A stretch of DNA of 64,000 nucleotides from Pyricularia pennisetigena (GCF_004337985.1 NW_021940922.1:310001-374000), one strand, 5' to 3'. Numbered from the stretch's first letter, positions 34,050 to 46,126 are shown. Notes: generated by a model from the sequence alone, not told the origin. Made by a program: numbers and translations.

Positions 34050-35590
34050 AAATACGGGAAATCCACGAAAATAAAGCCCACGGATACTAAAGAATTTCCA
34101 AAACATGGAAACGGTTAAAACAGCACCACAACTTCAAAAAAACACGATACGAAATACGAAAAACCATTAAAAATTGCGAACTTTGCGCAAAAAGCAAATC
34201 CGCCAAATATAAACCTTACAGGTTTTTACAACCTTTACCAACCCCTGACAAGGCCTGGCAAACCATTATAATATATTTTATCGATAAATTACCACCTTCC
34301 GAAAAACCGCTTACTAAAACTAAATATAACAGCATATTAATTATAATGGATAAACTTATTTAATACGCCTATTTCCTATTTTATTAAAAAAGTAGCAATA
34401 CCGAAAAAATCGCTTATATATTCCTACGAATAATTGTCAACAATTACGGATTTCCAGAAAATATTATTACGGACAAAAATAAACTTTTTACATTAAAATT
34501 CTGGAAATTTTTAATGGAATAATTAGGAAACAACTACAAATTATTTACGGCATTCCACTTACAAACAAACGGATAAACAAAACGAGCGAACCAAATATTA
34601 AAATAAGATTTAAAATATTGCATAAACCATAAACAGGATAATTGGGTACGGTTATTACCTATAGCACAATTCGTATATAACAATTTAAAAAACGAAAATA
34701 TTCAAATAACCCCGTTTTATACCAATTACGGATTTAACCCTACGGTATATGGAAAACCAAAAACCACGATTACGGCCCCACGAACCGACAAACAAATAAA
34801 CGAATTACGAAAACTTTACCAAAAACTCCAACAGGAATTGGAATTCGTACGAAAAAAATAACCAAATACGCCAACCAATATCGGATAAAAGGGCCATCCT
34901 TCCAAAAAAAATAACGTTTATTTTATTCGACGCAATATTAAAATATAGCGACCAAATGACAAATTTAATTTCAAAAAACTTGGATTTTTCGAAATCGATA
35001 AAAAATTAGCGAAACCAATTACAAATTATTATTACCAGGAATTATCAAAATCCACCTAACGTTTTACGTATTATTATTAGAACCAGCACTACCCGGCACC
35101 AATATACAAAAAACAATCGAAATTAACGCAAAAAGAGATACGACGTCGAACAAATACTGGAGTTTCCATAAACGTAACCACGGTAAAACAAAATACCTTA
35201 TTAAATAGGAAAATTATGGATACGAAAAAAACATTTAAGAACCTTTTAACCACTTCCAAAATTGCCAGGAACTATTCCGCCAATATTATTAGGAGCTAAA
35301 TGTGTGAATAAATTAATTTAAAAAAAAGGACGACCTAAAAAAAACATTACCTATTATTTCCAAAAGCTAGGGATCGATTAGGATTTCAAATTACACCATT
35401 AAACAAATTGATAAAAAAAACAATTAATACATATTACGACCTAAAACACCCGAGCAAAATAACGCACCGATTAAATATTGCGCAAAAACATTTACCTTTT
35501 CCAATAAAAAAGGATTTAAAAAACCCATTAGGAAAAACGAATCCCAAACAAAACTGGAATCCGGAAAAAGCGATTCCAAAACCATTTTAG
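34050..35590 (+). pseudogene. Integrase and chromodomain-like tail of Gypsy C
   Basis: The integrase shows a zinc-binding pair (NCELCAKSKSAKY), then NNYGFPENIITDKNKLFT and a downstream FHLQTNG with an interrupting stop. It ends with a block typical of Gypsy integrases (LPIAQFVYNNLKNENIQITPF). Near 35170-35290 the pattern KTKYLIK*ENYGYEKNI*EPF resembles a chromodomain, suggesting a chromovirus-type element. The chromodomain call is tentative. Confidence 0.6.
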
Positions 35591-36589
35591 GCAAAATTTC
35601 GGCCGATCGTCGTCGCTCCTCCTATTTTACCTCCTCACGCTTCACCCGATCCAGTTCCTCCAAATCGTCGATTCCGCGAAATATAATTCGCATTATCTTT
35701 TTGAATTACAATTTTTTCTACTTTCGTAAACGAAACAATTTTGCCTATTGCGCGTAGATTTGCTTTTTGAACGCCTCGACCTCCGCGTCCAATTTCGAAT
35801 ATTAGCGACCGATATAACGAATTTAAACAGCAAATAAACCCAAAACATCGCACCTAAAACGATTGGAACGAACATATTCCACGCAACGAACAAAATCTTA
35901 AAAAAACACCTAATAAAATATTACGCCTTAAGCATAATAAAAATTGCAGGAAAACATTTCAACGGTATTAACCAACAATAAAAAGGAAAAAAACGTGGCG
36001 ACGCTCTGTCGACGAATAACCAAATTTTAATTTAATTATACAATTAAATATGGCGCAAAAGAATTAACCAAGAAAAAAAAGCGAAACAAGGATTAAGGGA
36101 ATACGGACTATTTAAAAACTAAAAAAATTTGGCCAAAGGAAAGGAAACCTAATATTACGATCAAACAAATTGGGCCGGTACCAATAAAGCCAGGCGGGGT
36201 CACACCCCTCCTAACGACACACGGAACCCGACCGACGGAAACGAGATTATATAAAAATGGAATTACGTAACTTCACGTGATTACCAAAAAAATAATCTCG
36301 GTAATTTTTAAAAAATTACGATAAATTAAGGGAAATAATTTCTGCGATTTGTAACAAATTAGGAAAAATTACGTTCAGAACACAATTTATATAAAACACG
36401 CTTATTACTATATAAATATAACTTAGTCTAAGATTGTTTAGCAGTAATTAACTTACTATTTACCCAGGAATCGATTGTAACTTCACCCCAGTTATTAAGA
36501 AACCCCAGTTACCTAGTCCAAACGCTCAATTGCTTCAACCCACTGTACTTTACCCTAAGAACAGGTTACCCGATACCTTGATCGTAACA

Positions 36590-37311
36590 GTATTATTGGC
36601 GCCTTTATATATTTAATGTTATTAACGCGCCCGGATATCAGTTTAACGGTTTAATGGCTTTTACATTTTTTAATAAAAACTACTATAATCCACTTAACGG
36701 CAGTTAAAAACTTATTACGTTATTTAGCGGGTATTAAATCCTTACTTATTTATTACGGAAATAAAGTATTTAAAGCCGAATTACCACCCAATTTATTAAT
36801 AGGGGGTTTTAAAGGCTTAAAATTACTGGGTTTTAATAATAGCGATTTTGCCGGGGCTAGGCAAAATTCAAAATCCATTTACGGATATTTATATCCCCTA
36901 TTTGGGGGCCTTATAACGTGGAAATGCAAAAAAGCTAATACTATAGCTTTAAACACTCCAAAAGCCGAAACCGATGCCTTAACGGAAGCCCTGCGTGAAA
37001 TACAGTGGTTTAAAAACCTATTTATAAAAATTAGACTACCTATAAAAAGCCCTATTGCAATATTTGGAAATAATACAGGTTTTGAAATTAACGTATATAA
37101 CCCTACGCACCACCAACGTATTAAATATACGTTATTAAAGTTTTATTACGTAGGGGAGTTAATTACAAAAGGATTAATAACCCTAAAATACCTGGAATCC
37201 AAGCAAATGCCCGCTAATGGCCTAATAAAACCCCTAACGTTTCCAATTTACAAAGTTTTTGTAAAGTTTATAAGGTTTAAACCCCTAAAAAGTTTAGTTT
37301 TTACCTATTAA
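36590..37311 (+). pseudogene. RNase H region of Copia element A
   Basis: Resumes the Copia sequence at a point matching the RT/RNase H linker of B (INAPGY-type region). From about 36706 it gives a long open segment: LLRYLAGIKSLLIYYGNK, GFNNSDFAGARQNSKSIYGY, and ending FPIYKVFVKFIRFKPLKS. It carries the same Asn substitution as B in IFGNNTGF. This is the 3' coding end of element A, separated from its gag by B and C. Confidence 0.8.
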
Positions 37312-37569
37312 ATTTTAAAGCATTATTTAATTAGTTCGTTAGTTAATTACCCATTACATTTCCTTTGTTTGCAAATATTGGATTTTTGTTAACCCAATAC
37401 CGGCCGCATTACCCGAATTTACCTTGCAGAAGTTAATTAATAAGCAATTTATACCGACCTTATACCAAAAGTTGAATTAAAATTGAAAAAACTCGTATTT
37501 TGGGCGATTTACGCATTCGAAATACCTTATATAATATGCCTAATTTGAATTGTTACTAACGAACAACCA

Positions 37570-37770
37570 AATTAGCTATTTGGTTTAATAGTTAATTCCG
37601 TGGGTTAATATTATGTAAATCGGGGGTTCGAATCCAGGGGTTATTACAATTTTGGGGGTTTTTTCCAATTCGGGGGTTCGTCCATTTCGGGGGTTATAAA
37701 TGGGTACAAAAAGCTTAGTTATCCAGGAGGTTTATATCCGGAATTCGAGTCGGGTTGGGACATAAAAGGG
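37570..37770 (+). repeat. G-rich motif block in 3' region of element A
   Basis: Counterpart of 24104-24300 in B, in sense orientation: TAGCTATTTGG, then cgggggttcgaatccagggg and further gggggtt copies, then a ttcgagtcgggttgggaca segment. The conserved order in both elements shows it belongs to the retrotransposon family. Confidence 0.6.
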
Positions 37771-37842
37771 ATTTTTTTTAGGGTTTTATTTTTTTTTATA
37801 CTTTTTTTTCCGACTTTATATAAATAATAACAAAAAAAGGGG

Positions 37843-38401
37843 TGTTAATTATATGCGCTATTTAACATATAATGGGTCCACTTTTAACTGTATATAAACC
37901 ATAATAGGCAATGCCGAAATGGGGCTATTGGGGCTGTCGGATTTTCTGTTATATTTTGTGTATATTACAGAAGTTGCGATTTAAAGTCAGCGAATGGGGT
38001 TTTACCCTGTACCGGGCTTAATACCCACCCTGCATTTACGAGTCAGCTACCCTGTACCGGGTTGAAATTTTCACCAAATCAGCAAATTAGTGCAAACCCA
38101 AAAATGGTTTGTATTGAAATAAGGGTTTTTTTTCAACAACGCATACAAAATAATTTTTCGGAAAATCGTGTGCGGCACCGGAACCTTTTGCGGGGTGAGG
38201 ACCCCCACTTCGATATCGGAGAGTATATAAAGGAAATAAAGCAAAGTCTCCCCCACCAATGAATTAAATCTATTAATCCCAAATTTAGTAAACAATTTAA
38301 TGCATTTAAACCCTGTAATTACAGGTTTTTACAACGCAACTAGCACCAGGCCGCACCTAGGCTAATGCCTAAACCCCTGTAAGCAACCCATATTGTTAAC
38401 A
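37843..38401 (+). repeat. 3' LTR of Copia element A
   Basis: 559 bp, TGTTAATTATATGCG to TATTGTTAACA, preceded by the polypurine tract AAAAAAAGGGG. The 5 bp following (aaacc) do not match the 5 bp before the 5' LTR (aaaat), so the outer ends of A do not show a clean target duplication. Confidence 0.87.
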
Positions 38402-38712
38402 AAACCGATTGATAAAAAGGGCAGACAAAATAATAGATGAACAGCAGAACGGCCAAGGAAGATAATTGCCAAAAAATGATTTGAAAAGATATTTAAAAAA
38501 AAGTTTCAAAGAATCACCACAATGACATAAGAAGATTCGTAGCAGGAAAAGGCATTTTTGTAAACAAACAAAATCGCCAAAAATTTGCAATTAACTAATG
38601 ACGACGCCGCTGCAATTAAATAATAAGATAAATGAATAATAGGAACGTGAAACGAAGCTATTTAAAACTGTTATCGTTAAAAGAGGCCACGTAATTAATA
38701 ATTAACGTTGGG
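38402..38712. other. Unassigned segment between element A and the foldback element
   Basis: About 310 bp with no match I can see to D, which would be expected here if A had simply inserted into D. Composition is less AT-skewed than the adjoining elements. No coding call. Confidence 0.4.
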
Positions 38713-38714
38713 TA

Positions 38715-39522
38715 CCCCCTGATGGCCACCCCCCCTACTGGACACCCTTTTTACACCAAAACTCCCATTTTGGAAAACGCTATAATAAATCGAATAAAAA
38801 TCATATCGATACCATTTTAAAAATCTATAAAGGGTTTTAATAATAGAACCCATACCGAAAAGAATTTCTAAATATATATAATATATGTTGAAAGTTTGGC
38901 AGTTAAATCCGGTTTTAGATTTTCCCATACAAATTGTGTAGTAACGAAAAACGGTAATAATTACCGCGATTTCCCGTTTTAGAAGCCAAAATTACAAATA
39001 TTATTAAATTGTTACTTATCCAACCGATTACTCAATTTAATATTCTTTATTTACTATTTTTAGCTACGTTATACATAATATTTATATAACGACTATAAGC
39101 TTATAAGGTATATATATATATATATATATATATCTATATCCGCTAATCAAACGTTAAATGTATCGTAGAAAAACAGGGTAACTACCTTAATAAAGTTATA
39201 TATAAATAATATGATAGTGGTTTTAATTTTGGCTTTTGAAACGGGAAATTGCGGTAATTATTACCGTTTTTCGTTACCATACAATTTGTATGGGAAAATC
39301 TAAAACCGGATTTAACCGCCAAACTTTCAACATATATTATACATATCCAAAAATCCTTCCCGGTATGGGCTCTACTATTAAGTCCCTATATACATTTTCA
39401 AACTGGTATCGATACGATTTTTATTCGATTTATTCTAACGTTTTATAAAAGGGGAGTTTTGGTGCAAAAAGGGTGCCCATTAGGGGGGGGGGGGGGGGGG
39501 GGNNGGGGTGCCCATCAGGGGG
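38715..39522. mobile_element. Foldback / MITE-like element with about 285-bp inverted arms
   Basis: The left arm starts at 38715 (CCCCCTGATGG) and the right arm ends at 39522 (CCATCAGGGGG), both bordered by TA (38713-38714 and 39523-39524). The arms remain similar for nearly 300 bp, including gttgaaagtttggc and attttcccatacaaattgt. A central AT-rich loop of about 230 bp holds a (TA)n run. No transposase is present. The TA borders suggest a Tc1/mariner-type partner; the long arms are foldback-like. A G-homopolymer and a 2-N gap sit in the right arm at 39483-39508. Confidence 0.8.
39109..39133. repeat. (TA)12 microsatellite in the foldback loop
   Basis: Uninterrupted TA dinucleotides at the centre of the foldback element. 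Confidence 0.9.
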
Positions 39523-39524
39523 TA

Positions 39525-40618
39525 TCCACCGTTATTAAAATTATTAGCAACGATTTAATTTACATTTGTATCGACTGTGACGGCCGAATTCGACACCACC
39601 TGCCCTTAATCCATTTATAGCGGTACTATTTTTTCGATTTTTGGTCGATTTTTCATTTTTTAATATTATTTTTATTTTTCAACCAAATTTCAAACCCTTT
39701 GTACATCGTGGTGGTATACGTATAAATAACGATACATACAATTTTGGTATATAGATTATATTACATAAGCCGTCAGATAAACGGATAGGTTAAGTATATA
39801 TATTTTTATCAATTTTAAAGATAATAAAACCAAAATATCAGGGATTGGATTACGTATATCAACAAGCGTCCAAGCGAGACCCAATTTATGATATTTGTTT
39901 TTATTATTGCTTTGCATAAAGAAATGCTAAACTTGCATTATTTTCTTATCTTTTGTTTTATCTACTCAAAAGAAATTTGTAACAAGAAAGTTGAATAATA
40001 TTTATATATAATACTGAAGAAAAATGGATATGTCGAAGTTTTACGTAATTTTACCAATGATTGCGCGAGTAATTTAACGTTTTAATAAATTATTAATAAA
40101 TATCAAAATACTAATAAAATATCCATTTTAAACGATAATTGCATGTACTTTGCTCCGTTAAACTGGTAAATATTCATATTTTAAAATAAAGGAGCATTCT
40201 AACATTATCTAACTTTATTTAAAACGTCAATTAAATATAATCAAAAACTGCCGATTGTACTAAATAGATGAATATTATTAAAACCAAAATACGTAAAATA
40301 ACGGTTTTTTAACAGAAAAAATTACCCAATTCCAAATAATCCAATGCAGGTCACTTTTTATTTTCACGAATTTTATTTATTTTTCATTCGAATATTTAAT
40401 TGCATACCGTGGTTCAACTGTTATTTTTGCGTATACAGTGCAGGGACAGCGCGAATACAGTACAAACACCCGCCATCAACGGCGAAATGCGACAAGTTGT
40501 CCTCAGACTAGAACGAGCGCGATCTTTTCGGACAATGTAATTGGCCGAAAAGCCATGTGGCTGAAAGGTACATGGAGCGCTCGGACCCCGCGGGGGTCTA
40601 GTCTGAGCACTGAGACTA
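39525..40618 (-). mobile_element. Internally shortened MULE-like copy, inverted
   Basis: Its 5' end is at 40618 on the minus strand: TAGTCTCAGTGCTCAGACTAG, followed by the cgctccatgtacctttcagccacatgg block. The left part matches the 3' half of the full copies (ccacctgccc...ttaatcc, then gcggtacta...tcgattttt). Length is about 1.1 kb, so roughly 0.8 kb is missing, including the true 3' end. The foldback element abuts its left side. Confidence 0.72.
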
Positions 40619-40627
40619 TGCGTTTTT

Positions 40628-40646
40628 GGGATGAGCCCTGTGACTA
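40628..40646 (+). repeat. Terminal fragment of a second MULE-like copy
   Basis: GGGATGAGCCCTGTGACTA is the 3' end of the family, lying 9 bp beyond the inverted copy ending at 40618. It implies that copy landed in, or recombined with, an older one. Confidence 0.6.
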
Positions 40647-41820
40647 TCAACGCCTATTATATTGCCTGTAACTTTTTTTTTCATTACGTCTTCCATCACC
40701 AAGTTGGCTATTGGTTGCACTAGTATGCAAAAAAGAAGCCATTTATTCCACCGTTCCTACCAGTCAACTATCCATAATACCATCTTTAAAAACACTTTCA
40801 CAAGCATAATCACATAATCCGAATGTGCATTGTGCAAGTGATCCTGGATGGTATGTACATCGTAGATTATTTTACACAGTAGAGTAGGTTATTGTGGAGG
40901 CCGACGAAAAAGTGATAGAAGCTATTTCTTGTTGACTTGTTGGTGTTGGAGCCGTGCGGATTTCAATGCTGGTGCCAAGTCCGAAGTCCGTTCTCATTTG
41001 CATCCCGCTGCTTATTAACCACGCAATGGAATACGGGTAAGTTTAGTAAATGAAAAGCCAGACAACTAGCGATCATATGTAAACAAGGATAAACCCGCCG
41101 TTTCCGAATATTGTTCTTACCCGAGTTTTTGCTCACATGAAGAGGCCGTTCGGCTTTAGAGGTTATTCCAAGTCTGCAAATCGCCCGGCGGCTTTCGGAT
41201 TTGGCTGTCTGAGACAACCGAATCTCGGCACATGTTGTCACAGATGGGGAATAGAAAGAGGGGCGCAAATAGCTTGGTAGTGAAAGATTCCGTATGGAAT
41301 GTCCCCCTTGTATTCACCCCCACTAGCACACCCGCTTCGATGGATTCCCGCTTGCATGGCCGGCTGTATACCCCTGTCTCTCGGTCTCAGGCCACCTCCA
41401 AAATACACTCAAGAGGGGTTACTCGAACACTCCCAGCTCTGACGAGTAATTTGAGCGTCTGCGATGCCTATCCCATACGGTAAGTGGCTAATGCAAAGCA
41501 TGGCCGTGTTGATGTCGGGGTGCGGATAGAGCCAGCTGTCCGAATTCCCCGCCTCCGTATTCCATTGGGGGGGTTTTTTTTCCCTTCCTTATTGGGTGTT
41601 TGCTGTGGACGTGGTTAATGTTGCCAAATTAAGGCTGTGACGTATTGCAGGTGGTATTTTCATTAGAAAAGAATGGTCCCAATTCTCTTGGGCTCCCGTC
41701 CTATCTTACAATACATCCATCTAGACCCAACTCCATGGTAAGAGTCGCGACATTAGACGAAGCGCAACACTACGACACCTGCGAGCTCCTAACCCTGAAC
41801 TGCAGTCGCTCTCGACGAGA
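40647..41820. other. 5' flank of the P450 gene
   Basis: Unique-looking DNA between the transposon nest and the P450 start. Open frames at 40963-41483 are not recognisable. The P450 promoter should lie here, within 1.2 kb of MULE-like ends. Confidence 0.5.
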
Positions 41821-43634
41821 ATGGGTTTATTCACCCCAGAGAATGTGGCCTCCCTTAACGGGGTGGCGGCCAAGGGAGCGACCGAGCGACTGTATGGCCT
41901 TGGGAGCGTACTTCTCGGCGGCGTAAGTAGCTGCTTTGCTGTCACACTACAGCGCTCGACTTTGCAGAGAAGAATCAAGATCTGGAGCTGACAATGATAT
42001 TCATAAACCCGCCTCATGTGTAGCTCGTCATCTACTATATCGGCCTGTCCGTGTATCGGCTCTACTTTCACCCACTCGCCAAAATTCCTGGTCCGCCCCT
42101 CATGGCCATCAGCGACGTGCCATTTCAGTTCCAATGCTACGTGCAAGGCATTTTTGCGAAGCGTGCAGTGTCGATCCATGCCAAGTACGGCAATATCGTA
42201 CGAGTAGGTCCCGACCGGCTGGCGGTCGACGCCTCCGTGGGCTGGACCGACATATACGCACACCGCCAGGGAGGCACCGAGACCGAGTTCGTAAAAGTCG
42301 AGGGTTTCTTCGGACCACCTCCGAATCCCTCTATGATCGCGGCCCCGACGCGCGAAGAACACCGCCGGCAGCGCCGCGCGCTCGCCCACGCCTTTAGCGA
42401 CGCGGCAATGCATGAGCAGGAGCCTATCATCACGTATTACGTGGACCTGTTGATCCGGCGCCTCTCCGAAGAAGCGCAAAGCGGCTCTTACCCGGATCTC
42501 GTCAAATGGTTCAACTACGTCAGCTTTGACATCATTGGGGACCTGGCCTTGTCAGACTCCTTTAGAGCCCTCGAGAGCGGCAAGGGGCACCCCTGGATCA
42601 CAAGCCTGTTCAAGAGCGTCAAGGGGGGTTCGTATAATCGCGCCCTCGCCGCCACCATGCCGCTTCTCCTGCCGCTCGCCGGGCTCGATTTGACAGGCGC
42701 CATCAAGGCGTTCTTCTACACCCGCAACTACGCCTTCGAAAAGGCCAGAGCGCGCATGGCCAAGGGAGCAGATTACGGCAAGACGGACCTGATTGGCGCC
42801 GACGGCAACCCAGTGGTCAGGCGAGACTTTATTGGCTACATGATGCGCGAGAACACGGACAAGCAGCGCCTGACCCCAGCTGAGATCGAGTTCAACGCCG
42901 AAACGCTCGTCATCGCCGGCAGCGAGACGGCGGCCACATGCATGGCGACGCTTGCCTACTGTTTGAACCTGCCTGAAAATCGCCAGTGGCTTGATGCCGT
43001 CGTTTCCGAGGTTCGTGGCCACTTCAAGCGCGAGGCAGATGTCCAGTTGAACTCGGTCGGAGCCAGTATGCTGCCAATCCTGCACGCCTGCATCGAGGAG
43101 GCGCTTCGCATCCACACGCCGGGCGCCGAGGTCCCACCGCGCGTCTCACCTGGCGCCGTTGTCGGCGGAAAATATATTCCCAAGGATGTAAGTACCACAC
43201 AACGGGTGTCAAAACTCACCAGAAAGACGACAGTAAGACATAAACTAACACAACGTCGACACGCATCATAGACCATCTTACACGTGTTCCAGGGTGCCAC
43301 GTACCTCAACCCCGAGCACTTCCTCGAGGCTGACAAGTTCCGGCCGCAACGCTTCCTTTCCCCGAGCCATCCCCTGTACGAGCCCCGTTTCGCCAAGGAC
43401 AACATGGCCGTCTTCAAGCCCTTCAGCTACGGCCCGCGCGACTGCATCGGCAAGAACCTCGCGTACACCGAAATGCGCCTGATCTTGGCCAGGATGTTCC
43501 TCCGTTTTGACTTTGTCGACGTGCACCCCAGCTTCGAGAACTGGTTGACGGACCAGCGCTGCTATTCCGTTTGGGAGAAGTCGCCCCTGATGATAAAGAT
43601 CCGTGAGAGGACCGATCTGGAGCTCAAGGCATGA
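41821..43634 (+). CDS. Cytochrome P450 monooxygenase
   Basis: Three exons, 41821-41922, 42024-43187 and 43272-43634, encode 542 residues. Both introns have GTAAGT donors and TAG acceptors and are in phase 0. An N-terminal membrane anchor spans the first junction (GSVLLGGLVIYYIGLSV), followed by the proline hinge (HPLAKIPGPP). The I-helix oxygen-binding motif is AGSET at 332-336. The ExxR motif is Glu393-Ala-Leu-Arg396, followed by an FRPQRF variant of PERF. The heme loop is FSYGPRDCIG, with Cys480 as ligand. All key residues are present and the length is normal, so it looks functional. It should sit in the ER membrane and need a P450 reductase. General similarity is to fungal CYP65-like enzymes of secondary metabolism, but no backbone synthase is in the window and the substrate is unknown. 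Confidence 0.92.
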
Positions 43635-44100
43635 TTTGGGGAGCCCAAGGATTCGACTCATTGATGAAGAGGACAGGGAGGAGGGAGGGGGGGAACGGTG
43701 AGTGCATGTTGCCCGCTTGGGTTTCGGATATACGTCAACCCGAAGCGTTTGAGAGCTTCTGGGCGGGCTTCGTGAGAACTTTGAGCCAGGCCGGCCAAGC
43801 ATCATTTCGCATTTGCCATGCATTTTGATTCGTTTGTTTGGTCTGTTGCATATTACGGGTTTGTCAGGAGATTTGTCTGGAAAATTAACTGCATCTTTAT
43901 CGAAAGAATAACGAGCTTTATTCCAGTAAATACGAATTAGACACAGATGCTCTGACGAAGTTTAACCGTTGATTCCAGCAAGAACACATATGTACAGCAA
44001 ATTAATCATCTCTAACAACGGAGCCCACGTTAAGCATTAAAACTCCATAGGCCCCCGCCCCCTCCCCTCAGCCATGCGCTAATGGCGGAAAAAAAAAAGA
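43635..44100. other. Convergent intergenic region
   Basis: 466 bp between the 3' ends of the P450 and the cupredoxin gene. Probably the two 3' UTRs; no other feature seen. Confidence 0.6.
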
Positions 44101-46126
44101 TCAAGAAGAAGGATCGGCCACCCAAATCGGCTCCGGCCCCGCGACTGCTACGTCGGCAACCTCCTGCAGCTTGACGTTCTGCTTGGTCGTCAGCACCGCC
44201 CACAGCGTCCCGTACATGTTCGCCGGCACGGTCGCGAACCCGTCGGTCCTCCGGACGACGGTGAACTGCAGGCTGCCCCAGGCGCCGATCCAGGCGACGT
44301 ACAGCTCGCCGTCCGCGGGCGCGTCGGCGGGTATCAGCACGTTGACGGCCGTGACGACGCCGTCGTCCGCGGACCCGAGCTTCTTCTTTTCGACAAAGGT
44401 CAGCTTGGGAAGCTGCTTGGCGTCGGCGAGGCTGCCGGCCTTGACCTCCTCGGGGCACGACTGCACAAACTCGCGCCGCACAAACGACAGCGCCAGCCTG
44501 GCGGGGAGGAGCGGCTCGCGCGCCGCGGGCGACGCCCTGTGGCGCTGGATCATGTTGACGACGGCGCTGCTGCGCGACTTGGCGCCGATCTGCGTGCCCA
44601 GCGCCGGGACGAGCCAGGGGTCCGACGCGGCGAGCTGCGTGATGGCGTCGGTCAGCACGCCGATCTGCAGCGTCAGCAGGTGCTGCACCGCGGCCAGCCA
44701 CTCGTCGATGCTGCCGCTGGGGAAGGACACGCGGCAGGCCGGCCCGACGCCCTGGCCGAAGTGCTGCAGCGCGTCGGTGAGGGTGGTGCGGTGGACCAGG
44801 GCCTGGGCCGCGGCGCCGCCGATGACGGAGACGACGGCGGGCGGCCACACGCCGGCCCAGGCGTTGCCGGCCCTCAGCCGGTCGAAGCCGTCCCAGAGCC
44901 CGTCCAGGATGGCGTTGTCGATGAGCAGCAGCACCTCGAGGCGCTCCAGGGCAGCAGGGCTCAGCTTCTCACCCCAGCCGTAGTCGAGCGGCTGCGATCC
45001 GCCGGCCATGCCCGAGATGGCCTCGGTCGTGTTGTCGCCGGGCTTGGGCACGTGCGAGATGACGCCCTTGTCGAGGACCTGGACGTTGAGCACGTTGCCG
45101 TTGAAGGTGGCGATTTGAGTGCCGTTTGCCGTCACCACACCGCCGATCGGTGCCTTGGGCGGGATGGACGCCGCCAGTACGGTCTTGGCCTTTTCGGTAA
45201 AGGCCTCGAGCGTGTTTCCTGACGCGGGAGCGTTGATGGCGCCCACCATGCCCTTGGAGCAGTGGCCGCCGGTCGAGGGTCCAGCGGCGCAGTAAAACCA
45301 GACTGCGATGGTGCCGTGTTAGTCTCTTATGTCGAAGCTGGTGGCTAAACATGTTGAGTCTAGACATACCTGGCTTCTCATCCTTGACCTCGATATGAAA
45401 GCTCACGCCAGAGGGGCTCTGCTGGGTTGGGATGAAACCACTGCTGAAACCGCCCTCATTAGGCTCGCACGGCTTATCAAATGAGGAAGACGTCACCGTG
45501 TGGTTCGCCGGGTTGAAGTTGAACTTGACGACAGTCCCTGCAGGCTCGGTGATGTTGTTGGGCTGGAAGCGGAGCTCGCCCGCGGGTGCGACCTCGACAG
45601 TGACCTCACGGACGCCGCCGACCGGGCGCTTGCTCTGGGGAGAGGATGGCGTAGCCTGGCTGGCCTTTTGTTTGTATGCGTCGTGGGTGTTGCCCGATGT
45701 TGGTGCGCTGATTGATGCATTCGCCTTTAGTATGAAGAAGATGATTCTAGTACAGGTTGTTAATACTCACTTGATGGAGTGCACCATGCCATTCTTGCAA
45801 TGAGCTCCTTGGCTGCAGTAGATCCATCTCGGCTTGGTATCGTTCAGCTCGATGGTAAAGGTCGTGGTCGAGGCCACGTCTGGTGACGCCGTTGGCACAA
45901 ACCCACTGAAAGCACCTCCGTTCAAAGGTATGCATGGATCGGCAAAGTTGGACTCGACTACCGAGTGGTTGGCGGCGAAGAAGGAATACCTAATGGTGTC
46001 GCCTTTTTGCGCGCCTGTGATGATCTCTGGGTCGAACTTCAAGCCACCCTTGCCGACTGTAACATTGTATTGTTTTGCGGAAGCGATGGCTAGTAGAAGA
46101 GAAACTGGAAGAAGTGAAAGTAGCAT
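44101..46126 (-). CDS. Secreted double-cupredoxin protein with a long C-terminal domain
   Basis: Three minus-strand exons, 46126-45771, 45707-45370 and 45302-44101, encode 631 residues. Introns are GTGAGT...CAG (63 bp) and GTATGT...CAG (67 bp). I chose the acceptor at 45707 because it yields NAPTSGNTHDAY, which aligns with INAPASGNTLEAF in the second unit. A signal peptide (MLLSLLPVSLLLAIASA) precedes two tandem cupredoxin domains. Each keeps type-1 copper ligands: ANHSV, then YC..GAHCKNGM in domain one; ANHTV, then YC...GHCSKGM in domain two. A C-terminal region of about 350 residues starts near the GWGEKLSPAALERLEVLLLIDNA block. It is Ala/Val-rich, looks helical and is unassigned; a ferritin-like fold is only a guess. 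The protein is probably extracellular or cell-wall associated, with redox or copper-related function. Confidence 0.85.

Larger units (their letters stand above)
31174..36589 (+). mobile_element. Gypsy-type retrotransposon C, 5'-truncated, RIP-damaged
   Basis: Contains, in plus-strand order, a gag-like C-terminus (to about 31990), aspartic protease (about 32040-32340), reverse transcriptase and RNase H (about 32690-33900), integrase (about 34050-34850), a chromodomain-like tail (about 35170-35290) and a non-coding/LTR region ending ...GATCGTAACA at 36589. Protease-RT-RH-IN order marks it as Gypsy. There is no 5' LTR or gag N-terminus; the left end abuts element B's target site. The right end joins element A's RNase H region at 36590. 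Confidence 0.8.

Noticed and set aside
38695..39448. Similar short ORFs in both arms of the foldback element
   Set aside because: They are the same inverted-repeat sequence read in opposite directions; no known protein features.
42109..43115. Minus-strand frames opposite the P450
   Set aside because: Shadows of the P450 coding strand, with no domain signature.
44030..45222. Long Arg/Ala/Gln-rich frames overlapping the cupredoxin gene on both strands
   Set aside because: GC-rich shadows of the real minus-strand gene, whose introns and copper ligands are consistent.
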